Positions 1-5,965 of a DNA stretch of 9,144 nt are shown one piece after another. The DNA is from DAISJM01 sp036821485 (GTDB lineage Bacteria > Verrucomicrobiota > Kiritimatiellia > CAIQIC01 > JAGNIJ01): positions 1 through 9,144 of the forward strand of contig DAISJM010000082.1 in assembly GCA_036821485.1 (NCBI GenBank), in the 5' to 3' direction. The notes under the pieces are model-generated. The model was not told where the DNA came from. It worked only from the letters and a program-made list of their open reading frames with translations, and ran no database searches. Both the position numbers and the translations under genes were made by a program. The first letter of the stretch is position 1; each line of letters begins with the position of its first letter.

Positions 1-7
1 GCCAGTG

Positions 8-1582
8 CTAGCTTTGCGTACCGTCACTTATTGCACTGAAAACGAGGAGACCCCCGGATGCACCCACCCAGGTGATGGTGCCTTTGATCTTGATGGCCGC
101 CGCGCCCACCGAGCCGCTTTTTGTCTCCGGCAATACCTCGGCGTGGACCTCGACCACCTCGCCTGCATTCGTCCTGACGGCACCCGTGCATCGCACGGCG
201 TACCCGAACTTCAACCGCACGGTATTCCCGGGAAACAGGCGAAAAAAATCCGAGCCGGGCGAGTCGGAGTAATCCCCACGCTCAATCCACAGGTCACGGC
301 CGAATGCAAAGGAGCGCTGGCCGCGCTCCGGTTCTCGGGGATGGACGGGTGCGGAGCAGGATTCAAGATGCCCTGTCCCCATGATCTCGTCCCAGTTGGT
401 GATGATGAGGCGAACGGGGTCCAGCACCGCCATGGCACGAGCGGCCTTCGGTTCCAGGTCGTCCCGCAAGGCGCCTTCAAGGACGGAGTAGTCGATCCAG
501 CTGTAGTCCTTGCTCACCCCGATGCGGTCCGCAAAGAGCCGGAGAGCACTTGGCGTGAAGCCGCGGCGCCGCAACCCGACGATCGTGGGCATCCGTGGAT
601 CGTCCCAGCCGTCCACGTGTCCCTCGTCCACCAGTTGCTTGAGCTTGCGTTTGCTGGTGACCACATGCGTTAGGTTCAGCCGAGCGAATTCATATTGGCG
701 CGGCGGCGGAGTGTTGATCAGTCCGCCTTGCGCCAAGTGCAGGAGCAGCCACTCGTAGAACGGCCGCTGGTCCTCGAATTCCAGCGTGGCAATGCTGTGC
801 GTGATGTTCTCCAGGGCATCTTCGATGGGGTGCGCGAAGGTGTACATCGGATAGATGCACCACTTGTCGCCGCTGCTATGGTGGTGCGCGTACTTGATGC
901 GGTAGAGGGTGGGATCCCGCAGGTTTATGTTCGGGCTCGCCATGTCAATTTTTGCCCGCAGGATCGCAACCCCTTCGGCCAGTTTTCCGGCGCGCATCTC
1001 CTGAAAGCGCAGAAGGTTTTCGCCGGGACTGCGGTCTCGAAAGGGGCTGTCTACGCCTGGCCTGGCGAAGTCCCCGCGATGGGCGCGCAGCTGCTCCACA
1101 CTCTGCTCATCGACGTAGGCGAGGCCTGCGTCAATGAGGTATTCGGCCGCGCGGTACATGAAATCGAAATAGTCGCTGGCCTGGTAGACATGGTTGCCGC
1201 CTGACGTCTCCCAGTCGAAGCCAAGCCACCGTACGGCGTCCTTGATGCCGGCGACATACTCGAGGTTTTCGTTCTCCGGGTTCGTGTCATCGAACCGGAG
1301 GTGGCAAGCGCCTTGGTATTCCCGTGCCAAGCCGAAGTTCACGCTGATGCTCTTCGCATGGCCGATGTGCAGGTAGCCGTTGGGTTCCGGCGGAAAGCGC
1401 GTGCGAATTCGAGCCCAGTCCTGGGTCCCGAGGGAATGATGGCGGGCGTCGCCGGGGCTGCCGCCCCAGCGACGCGCCGAGTACGTTTGACGTTCGAGGT
1501 CCTGGTTGATGGCTTGACGAAGGAAGTTGCCGGGTGGACCTGCCTGAGTCGAGGTTCGTGAGCGCTGCTTCAGAGACACCAT
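8..1582 (-). CDS. glnS: Glutaminyl-tRNA synthetase with aberrant, shortened C-terminus
   Basis: Class I aminoacyl-tRNA synthetase that charges tRNA-Gln with glutamine using ATP in the cytoplasm. The frame encodes 524 residues. The HIGH signature is at residues 72-75, inside PPEPNGYLHIGH, and the KMSKS-type loop appears as VTSKRKL at 308-314. Family blocks such as RFDDTNP, IDMASPNINLRDP, CIYPMY and LEFEDQRPFYEW are present, so the catalytic core looks intact. The beta-barrel anticodon-binding region can be followed to about residue 506 (KGTITWV). The expected continuation with the VRLYDRLF block and the rest of the C-terminal domain is absent; about 18 unrelated residues follow before TAG. No other reverse-strand frame in the remaining bases restores that block. 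Family members are usually about 550-590 residues, so roughly 60-80 are missing. There is also a small insertion near residues 397-405. The ATG has a poorly placed AAAGG in front; the conserved part starts at NFLRQ (residue 19). It may be a decaying or secondary copy rather than the housekeeping gene. Confidence 0.86.
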   Translation of the reverse strand: MVSLKQRSRTSTQAGPPGNFLRQAINQDLERQTYSARRWGGSPGDARHHSLGTQDWARIRTRFPPEPNGYLHIGHAKSISVNFGLAREYQGACHLRFDDTNPENENLEYVAGIKDAVRWLGFDWETSGGNHVYQASDYFDFMYRAAEYLIDAGLAYVDEQSVEQLRAHRGDFARPGVDSPFRDRSPGENLLRFQEMRAGKLAEGVAILRAKIDMASPNINLRDPTLYRIKYAHHHSSGDKWCIYPMYTFAHPIEDALENITHSIATLEFEDQRPFYEWLLLHLAQGGLINTPPPRQYEFARLNLTHVVTSKRKLKQLVDEGHVDGWDDPRMPTIVGLRRRGFTPSALRLFADRIGVSKDYSWIDYSVLEGALRDDLEPKAARAMAVLDPVRLIITNWDEIMGTGHLESCSAPVHPREPERGQRSFAFGRDLWIERGDYSDSPGSDFFRLFPGNTVRLKFGYAVRCTGAVRTNAGEVVEVHAEVLPETKSGSVGAAAIKIKGTITWVGASGGLLVFSAISDGTQS

Positions 1583-1602
1583 CCTTTCCGCGGGTTCATC
1601 GG

Positions 1603-1631
1603 GTGGTATCTAAGAATGATGACACCGTCAA
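1603..1631 (-). promoter_or_regulatory. Weak candidate promoter for glnS
   Basis: On the minus strand TTGACG (1626-1631) is a five-of-six match to the -35 consensus. With a 17-base spacer the -10 position reads TACCAC (1603-1608), a poor match. A start near 1597 would give a very short leader before the ATG at 1582. This would let glnS be read independently of the upstream Bug gene, but the weak -10 makes it uncertain. Confidence 0.28.
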
Positions 1632-1700
1632 GTCGCATGCGCAGGCCGGTGGATGGTCCTATCCCTGCTCTGCGAGATCGGGGGGTTGGGCCGGGTCCGA

Positions 1701-2675
1701 TCACGCTTTCCGGCGAAGGCCCAGAAACTCCAGCAGCTCGCCCTCACTCTTGATCTTGTCTTCCATGTACCTGTGGTAAGCCGTCGGACCTAGGTAGTTG
1801 ACGCGCATGTCGTAGAAGTCGAGCGCGCGAAGCACGCCCTGGTCCTGCATGCAAGCGGCGAAGGCTGCGTCCAGTTTCCGCACGATGGCCGGGTCCATTC
1901 CCGCCGGCCCGGCGATCCCGAAAGGCCCGTCGATATTGAAGTGGAACCCGAGTTCACGCAGCGTCGGAACCGTGGGCCATTTTTTGGAGCGCTCGTCGGT
2001 ACCCATTGCGAGCAGGCGCATCTTGCCCGAGTCGACGTGCTGCGCCCAAGAGCTCGCATCAACCTGCACCATCACGTGGTGGCCGAGGACGGCCTGCAGC
2101 ACGTCGGCTGGCCGGGCGAATGGCACGAAACTCAGCGAGACTCGCGCCTGCTGGGCGATGCGCTCCATACTCAGGTGCATACCCGTGCCAGGTCCCAGCG
2201 CCGCGTAAGTGACCTCGCCGGGATGAGCCTTCGCATACGCAAGCAAGTCCGCAAGCGATTTGAACGGTGAGTCCGCAGGGACTGCGATCCCCATCGTGAA
2301 ATCCGTCAACATCGAGATGTACGTGAAGTCCTTCAGCGGATCCCATGACGTCTTCTGCATCAGGGGCTGCCGCCCAATCGACATCGCGATGAAGGCCAAT
2401 GTATAGCCGTCGGGCTTGTCCTTCGCCGCCATCGTGGCCGGACCGAGCGTCCCGCCGGCACCCGGTCTATTCGTGATGACGACAGGTTGCCCGAGCAGTT
2501 TGGCGAGCGGGAGTGCAATGGCACGGCCCACCATGTCGACCACGCCACCTGCGCCGTAGCCGACGATCAATTCGATTGGCCGGCTGGGAAAGGCGTCTGC
2601 GGCGCCGAATACAGAAGGAACCGCACCGGCCGAGGCCGATACGACGAGCGAGGAAAACTGGCGGCGAGTGAGCAT
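1701..2675 (-). CDS. TctC/Bug family periplasmic solute-binding protein, Tat-type signal
   Basis: Extracytoplasmic binding receptor of the tripartite tricarboxylate transporter (TctC/Bug) family, which binds small carboxylated compounds in the periplasm. It has 324 residues, normal for the family. The N-terminus MLTRRQFSSLVVSASAG fits a twin-arginine signal peptide, with likely cleavage in the Ala-rich stretch near residues 24-28. The mature part begins PSRPIELIVGY; the first ligand-loop glycines are GYGAGGVVD (39-47), followed by the family hallmark NRPGAGG (69-75) and PDGYTL. The frame stays open upstream to 2774, but the ATG at 2675 is chosen because it sits exactly before the Tat motif and has a good ribosome binding site. 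It lies 185 bases downstream of another Bug gene on the same strand. No TctA or TctB gene is present, as is typical of the many orphan Bug genes in Burkholderiales. The ligand cannot be predicted. Confidence 0.92.
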   Translation of the reverse strand: MLTRRQFSSLVVSASAGAVPSVFGAADAFPSRPIELIVGYGAGGVVDMVGRAIALPLAKLLGQPVVITNRPGAGGTLGPATMAAKDKPDGYTLAFIAMSIGRQPLMQKTSWDPLKDFTYISMLTDFTMGIAVPADSPFKSLADLLAYAKAHPGEVTYAALGPGTGMHLSMERIAQQARVSLSFVPFARPADVLQAVLGHHVMVQVDASSWAQHVDSGKMRLLAMGTDERSKKWPTVPTLRELGFHFNIDGPFGIAGPAGMDPAIVRKLDAAFAACMQDQGVLRALDFYDMRVNYLGPTAYHRYMEDKIKSEGELLEFLGLRRKA

Positions 2676-2684
2676 CCGTGTGAT

Positions 2685-2689
2685 CTCCT
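2685..2689 (-). promoter_or_regulatory. Ribosome binding site deciding the Bug start at 2675
   Basis: The minus strand reads AGGAG nine bases before the ATG at 2675. Together with the Tat motif directly after that ATG, this rules against the longer frame that opens at 2774. Confidence 0.7.
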
Positions 2690-2788
2690 GGAATTGCGTG
2701 AGGTGGTTCGGCCTGCTTGTCCTGTGAGCGAACCGCGTTGCCTTACTGCAGCCGCCGGCCGCGCCGGCCACCAACAGACGTGCTCTTT

Positions 2789-2805
2789 ATGTCCGAAGCG
2801 GACAT
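2789..2805. promoter_or_regulatory. 17-bp perfect inverted repeat, possible operator
   Basis: ATGTCCG and CGGACAT form perfect 7-base arms around a 3-base centre (AAG). It lies between the two minus-strand Bug genes, about 115-130 bases before the start of the downstream one and 56 bases after the stop of the upstream one. There is no T-tract after it on the minus strand, so it is a poor intrinsic terminator; its form and place fit a dimeric regulator site better. Which protein binds, if any, is unknown. Confidence 0.45.
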
Positions 2806-2860
2806 TTGCGCAGGAACCCGGTCTTGTTGCTGCCTTTGACCAGACCCGAGCCGAAGCGGC

Positions 2861-3820
2861 TCACTCTTCCGGCTTGAAGCCGGAACTCCTGACGATGGGG
2901 TTCCAAAAAAGAAACTCCTGCTTCTGCAATGCCGCGAGCTCTGAGGATGTGCTCGGCGCTGAAACCATGCCGAGACCGAGCAGTTTCGTGATCACCTGGG
3001 GAGTCATCAACGCCTTCTGAACTGCGGCGTTCAGATCAGCGAGCCGGGCCGCAGGGATGCCCTTGGGGCCATAAAGGCCGTTCCACCCCGGGACAACCAC
3101 GGGAATCCCTGCCTCCTGGAAGGTCTGTACCTCCGGCACGAGCGTGCTGCGTTCCGCGCCGGCCGTGCCGATGATGCGCAGTTGCCCCGTGCGGTGCTGC
3201 TGCAGGGAATCGGCCATGGTCGCGACCATCGCGGGAACACGGCCCGCGATCAGGTCGGGCAGAGCCTGGGCCGAACCCTTGTAGGGAACGTGTGCTCCGG
3301 GTGCACCGGCCGCTCGATGGAAAGCGACGCCGACGAAGTGGGGCGTAGTGCCGGCGCCCGCGGACGAATAGATCGCGTTCGCTGGATGCGCAGCGACCCA
3401 GCTCACATATTCGGCAAGGTTGCGTGCCGGTGTGCCGGGTCCGACGGTGAGCGCGTAGTCGAAGGTGATCAGGCGGGAAATGGGAGTGAAATCGTCGACA
3501 GGGTCGTATCGCAGGTTCTTGTAGACATACGGGAATAGCGTGAGTGAGCCTTGCGGCGCCACCACGAAAATGTCTTCACCGGGCTTTGAGGCACGGACAA
3601 GCTCCATCGCCAGTCGTCCGCCCGCGCCGGGCCTGTTGTCCACGATGACCGAGCGCCCTAGAACGTCCTGCAGCGCGGCCGCGACGATCCGTGCCAGCAT
3701 GTCCGTGGAGCCACCTGCCTGGAATCCCGCGAGGAGGCGAATGGGCGGCTGGGCGTCGGCCCATGCTCCGACGCCCACCATGCTGGCGGCACCGGCGCTC
3801 AAGAAATGCCTACGTTTCAT
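2861..3820 (-). CDS. TctC/Bug family periplasmic solute-binding protein, Tat-type signal
   Basis: Second TctC/Bug-type periplasmic receptor, 319 residues. The N-terminus MKRRHFLSAGAASMVGVGAW matches the twin-arginine consensus (RRHFLS), with probable cleavage after the ADA at residues 21-23. Family features in order are PIRLLAGFQAGGSTD (26-40), with the glycine loop contacting the ligand, DNRPGAGG (61-68), then AHVPYKGSAQALPDLIAGRV, the conserved domain 2 segment, and VPEVQTFQEAGIP. The frame is open up to 3865 with ATGs at 3865 and 3832 as well; none has a good Shine-Dalgarno sequence, and 3820 is chosen because it places the Tat motif at the N-terminus. It faces an IclR regulator across a 223-base divergent gap, so control by that regulator is a fair inference. 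It shares only general family features with the Bug gene downstream, so the two are unlikely to be a recent duplication. Ligand unknown. Confidence 0.92.
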   Translation of the reverse strand: MKRRHFLSAGAASMVGVGAWADAQPPIRLLAGFQAGGSTDMLARIVAAALQDVLGRSVIVDNRPGAGGRLAMELVRASKPGEDIFVVAPQGSLTLFPYVYKNLRYDPVDDFTPISRLITFDYALTVGPGTPARNLAEYVSWVAAHPANAIYSSAGAGTTPHFVGVAFHRAAGAPGAHVPYKGSAQALPDLIAGRVPAMVATMADSLQQHRTGQLRIIGTAGAERSTLVPEVQTFQEAGIPVVVPGWNGLYGPKGIPAARLADLNAAVQKALMTPQVITKLLGLGMVSAPSTSSELAALQKQEFLFWNPIVRSSGFKPEE

Positions 3821-4043
3821 GCTGGCCAGCATAGGCGGGGTGCAGGTTGCAGCGCCATCAAGCATGTGATTTCCGCCATATGGTTCTCGTCAGTTGGCGC
3901 CATCCGGTGCGCGGGTCGATGGCAGTTCAAGAGCATCGAATATCCCCTTTTTTGTTGTCGGCCTTCACGAACGGATCGTAGGTGCCGCGGCGCGGCCCAT
4001 GTAATCATGAATGTGATGCTTTGCAGTGAAGGAGGGTGTGCTT
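3821..4043. promoter_or_regulatory. Divergent regulatory region between Bug and IclR genes
   Basis: Both genes start outward from this gap, so it must hold two promoters or one shared control region. No convincing -35/-10 pair was found on either strand. Visible structure: CGCCAT occurs three times in the same direction at 3853, 3874 and 3898 (spacing 21 and 24 bases), and two short palindromes, CCATATGG (3876-3883) and TGGCGCCA (3895-3902), overlap the second and third copies. These could be regulator contacts, but short GC-rich words recur by chance here. Confidence 0.45.
4029..4036 (+). promoter_or_regulatory. Strong ribosome binding site selecting a GTG start at 4044
   Basis: AAGGAGGG ends seven bases before GTG at 4044. 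An earlier in-frame GTG at 4026 would place this sequence inside the coding region, so 4044 is the better start. Confidence 0.72.
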
Positions 4044-4802
4044 GTGACGGTCAAATCAGCCCAGCGCGTGCTGGAGGTGCTCGAATACTTCGCCGCCACC
4101 CGCGATCCCGCCACCGTTGCCGAAGTGAGTCGTCAGCTCGCCTTTCCGCAATCGAGCACGTCGATGCTTCTGAGTTCCCTTGAGACGCTCGGGTACCTGA
4201 CCTACGACGCGGACGACCGCACCTTCCGGCCCACTGTGCGCGTGATGCTACTTGGGAGCTGGATCCAGGACGAGCTTTTCGGCGAGGGCAGCCTGGTCTC
4301 GGCCCTGGACGCACTGCGGCGCTCGACCGGCCAGACCGTGATGGTCGGACTGCGTCAAGGCATCCACGTGCGCTCCATCATCGCGCTGCGCGGCACGAGG
4401 GCTGACGCCCTGCCGGTTCGCACCGGCACCCTCGCGGCCGTGTGTCTGTCGTCGATGGGGAAAGTCCTCCTCTCACGTGAAAGCGACGCAATGATCCTGC
4501 GCATCGCGCGGCATGCCAATGCGGTCGATCCGGTCTCGAGGAACCGCGTGCACCCGCAATCGTTGCTGGAGCAGATACGCGTCTCCGAGGCGCGGGGGTG
4601 GGCCGAGTCGCACGAGTTTCCGTCGCCCGGGCACTGCTCGATCGCCGCGGCGCTCCCGGTCATTCCTCGCCAGCCGCTGCTCGCCCTGTGCATCGGCAGC
4701 AGCACCGCGATCATGCACCGCGAAAGGCAGGCACTCGTGACGGCCCTGACGCACGCATGCGAAAACTTCGCCCAGATGACCCAGCGTGCGGCTTCCGAAT
4801 GA
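4044..4802 (+). CDS. IclR family transcriptional regulator
   Basis: DNA-binding regulator of 252 residues, the usual IclR length. The N-terminal winged helix-turn-helix covers about residues 1-65: VKSAQRVLEVLEYF is the first helix, TVAEVSRQLAFPQSSTSMLLSSLETLGYL the helix-turn-helix, and YDADDRTFRPT the wing. The C-terminal IclR effector domain follows from about 75, with the family pattern LPVRTGTLAAVCLSSMGKVLLS (123-144), here with Thr/Ala/Val replacing more common residues, and CSIAAALPV (198-206). Start GTG chosen from the Shine-Dalgarno sequence at 4029-4036. It is divergent from the Tat-type Bug gene at 2861-3820 and is probably its regulator, perhaps autoregulated. The next plus-strand gene is another IclR regulator 261 bases on, too far for obvious co-translation. 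The effector is unknown. Confidence 0.92.
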   Translation: MTVKSAQRVLEVLEYFAATRDPATVAEVSRQLAFPQSSTSMLLSSLETLGYLTYDADDRTFRPTVRVMLLGSWIQDELFGEGSLVSALDALRRSTGQTVMVGLRQGIHVRSIIALRGTRADALPVRTGTLAAVCLSSMGKVLLSRESDAMILRIARHANAVDPVSRNRVHPQSLLEQIRVSEARGWAESHEFPSPGHCSIAAALPVIPRQPLLALCIGSSTAIMHRERQALVTALTHACENFAQMTQRAASE

Positions 4803-5063
4803 GTAAGTGGCTGCCGGACCAGGTACGAACACGTCGCTGACGAAGCACTGTGGCGCTAGCCGCCCTGCCCACGGGGAACACCACCGCGGGTGAACCGCCG
4901 CACTAAACCTGTGGCATGCCAGGTCCGCGACGAGATGCCGAACGGCGGCGACTGTGCGGCCGTGAATTCTGAGAGAGAGCGCCCGTGCGTCTCCCGTCTT
5001 CCTGATTGGGTTCGACGGTGAAGCCGGGTAGCAGCTACTTACTCCTCGCACAATAATTGGCGC
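4803..5063. other. Intergenic gap between the two IclR genes
   Basis: 261 bases with no supportable gene. It contains a perfect 10-bp palindrome TGGCATGCCA (4912-4921) flanked by ACCT and GGT, which would extend the symmetry if one bulged G is allowed. No intrinsic terminator with a T-tract was found for the first IclR gene. The right end holds the AT-rich element in front of the second IclR gene. Long reverse-strand frames here are shadows of GC-rich coding sequence. Confidence 0.5.
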
Positions 5064-5065
5064 AT
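5046..5065 (+). promoter_or_regulatory. AT-rich start element of second IclR gene, possible leaderless promoter
   Basis: AATAAT (5052-5057) is a five-of-six -10 box whose predicted start point, seven bases on, falls on the A of the ATG at 5064. No Shine-Dalgarno sequence is visible, which fits a leaderless message. The -35 position (TAGCAG near 5029-5034) is poor. The surroundings resemble the oxygenase promoter: TCGCA, then AATAAT, then a GCG-N-AT block, in the same order with one-base gaps. CAATAATTG (5051-5059) is itself a small palindrome. Confidence 0.42.
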
Positions 5066-5840
5066 GGCCTTCAGACAGAGCAAAGATTTCGTGGCATCCC
5101 TGGAGAAGGGATTGGACGTGCTGACCTGCTTCAACAGACAGAACGCCAAGCTCACTTTGTCCGAGGTGGCGCGGTTGACTGGAAGCTCGCCAGCATCCGC
5201 TCGTCGTTCACTGCTTACGCTGCACGCTTTGGACTTTTTGGAGAGTGATGGGCGGCGGTTCTGGCTGGGGCCCCGGGTTTTGCTGGTGGCGCATGCCTAC
5301 CTCGCATCCCGCCCCACCCCCCAGTTGGCCCAACCGCTGCTCGATGCGCTCTCGGAGCGCACGCGGCAGTCGGCGTCCTTGGGCAAGCTGCAGGATGATG
5401 ACGTGATCATCATCGCGCGCTCCACTGCGCGCCGCAGCCTCTCCACGGGCCTGGGGATAGGTTCTCGCTTGCCCGCCTACTGTTCCTCCCTCGGGCGCGT
5501 GGCCTTGGCAAACCTTCCGCAGACCGAGGCCGCACGGCGAATAGGCGACATGCGGCGCGGGCCTCTGACGCCAAAGACGATCTACGAACTTGCCGCAGTG
5601 CTTGAGAAAGTTGATCGGTGCCGCCGCGACGGCTGGACGGGTGCCGATGGGGAACTCGAACTGGGCGTTCGATCCATTGCTGTGCCTGTATGCGGCCAGG
5701 ACGGCAAGTTCATCGCCGGGCTGAGCATATCGGTCGGGGCAGAGCGGATGTCCATGACCGAGTTCACGCGCACCCTGCTTCCCGTGCTCATGCAAGCTCG
5801 TGACACGCTGCAGCGTAGCCTGTTCGGAGCCTGCTCTTAG
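5064..5840 (+). CDS. IclR family regulator, PcaR/PobR-like
   Basis: Regulator of 258 residues. The winged helix-turn-helix is at about 8-70: FVASLEKGLDVLTCF, then LTLSEVARLTGSSPASARRSLLTLHAL, with SDGRRFWLGP as the wing. The effector domain contains RRSLSTGLGIGSRLPAYCSS followed by LGRVALA (123-149), the segment typical of the PcaR/PcaU/PobR branch that senses aromatic acids such as protocatechuate or 4-hydroxybenzoate, and LELGVRSIAVPV (198-209). The start is fixed: the frame has a stop at 5019-5021 and no ATG, GTG or TTG between it and 5064. No ribosome binding site is visible, so translation may be leaderless. It lies directly before the Rieske oxygenase, separated by a terminator-like hairpin and a promoter, so it is the prime candidate for controlling the oxygenase through the 25-bp palindrome. 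Whether it represses or activates is not shown; the palindrome position favours repression. Confidence 0.93.
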   Translation: MAFRQSKDFVASLEKGLDVLTCFNRQNAKLTLSEVARLTGSSPASARRSLLTLHALDFLESDGRRFWLGPRVLLVAHAYLASRPTPQLAQPLLDALSERTRQSASLGKLQDDDVIIIARSTARRSLSTGLGIGSRLPAYCSSLGRVALANLPQTEAARRIGDMRRGPLTPKTIYELAAVLEKVDRCRRDGWTGADGELELGVRSIAVPVCGQDGKFIAGLSISVGAERMSMTEFTRTLLPVLMQARDTLQRSLFGACS

Positions 5841-5865
5841 TACTAGCCCGGTGGCAAGTGAAACC

Positions 5866-5888
5866 ATGCGCCACGCGGCGCATATTTT
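5866..5888 (+). terminator. Intrinsic terminator-like hairpin after second IclR gene
   Basis: ATGCGCC and GGCGCAT form a perfect 7-base-pair stem around the loop ACGC, followed by ATTTT. It begins 26 bases after the stop of the IclR gene. The T-tract is short (four), so termination may be partial, but it would separate the regulator transcript from the oxygenase promoter just downstream. Confidence 0.6.
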
Positions 5889-5900
5889 CGCTCGCTGGCG

Positions 5901-5930
5901 TTGACAGCTCCTGTTCGTCGCATTAATAAT
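5901..5930 (+). promoter_or_regulatory. Strong sigma70-type promoter of the Rieske oxygenase
   Basis: A perfect -35 box TTGACA (5901-5906) is followed after 18 bases by AATAAT (5925-5930), five of six to the -10 consensus. The predicted start is near 5937, giving a leader of about 30 bases before the ATG at 5966. The -10 box lies within the left arm of the palindrome at 5924-5948, so a bound regulator should block RNA polymerase. Confidence 0.75.
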
Positions 5931-5948
5931 AGCGAATCGCTAGTATTA
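5924..5948. promoter_or_regulatory. 25-bp near-perfect palindromic operator
   Basis: Left arm TAATAATAGCGA (5924-5935), centre A (5936), right arm TCGCTAGTATTA (5937-5948). The arms are reverse complements at 11 of 12 positions; the only mismatch is 5929 against 5943. It covers the -10 box and start point of the oxygenase promoter, a classic place for a repressor. Its size and symmetry suit a dimeric winged-helix protein. Candidates in the window are the IclR protein immediately upstream and the MarR protein at 8353-8814. Confidence 0.78.
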
Positions 5949-5965
5949 CTCGACGGAGATAGAGC

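Noticed and set aside
2789..2805. Inverted repeat as terminator of the upstream Bug gene
   Set aside because: On the minus strand it is followed by AAAGAG, not by a run of T, so it does not fit an intrinsic terminator.
2487..3020. Plus-strand frame of 177 codons across the two Bug genes
   Set aside because: Overlaps the ends of two convincing minus-strand genes and has no motif of its own.
4473..5051. Reverse-strand frame of 192 codons over the first IclR gene and the following gap
   Set aside because: Mostly antisense to the IclR gene, with low-complexity Arg/Ala/Gly-type composition and no family features.
5208..5867. Long reverse-strand open frame of 219 codons opposite the second IclR gene
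   Set aside because: It lies antisense to a clearly homologous gene, shows no recognisable motif, and is what GC-rich codon bias produces.
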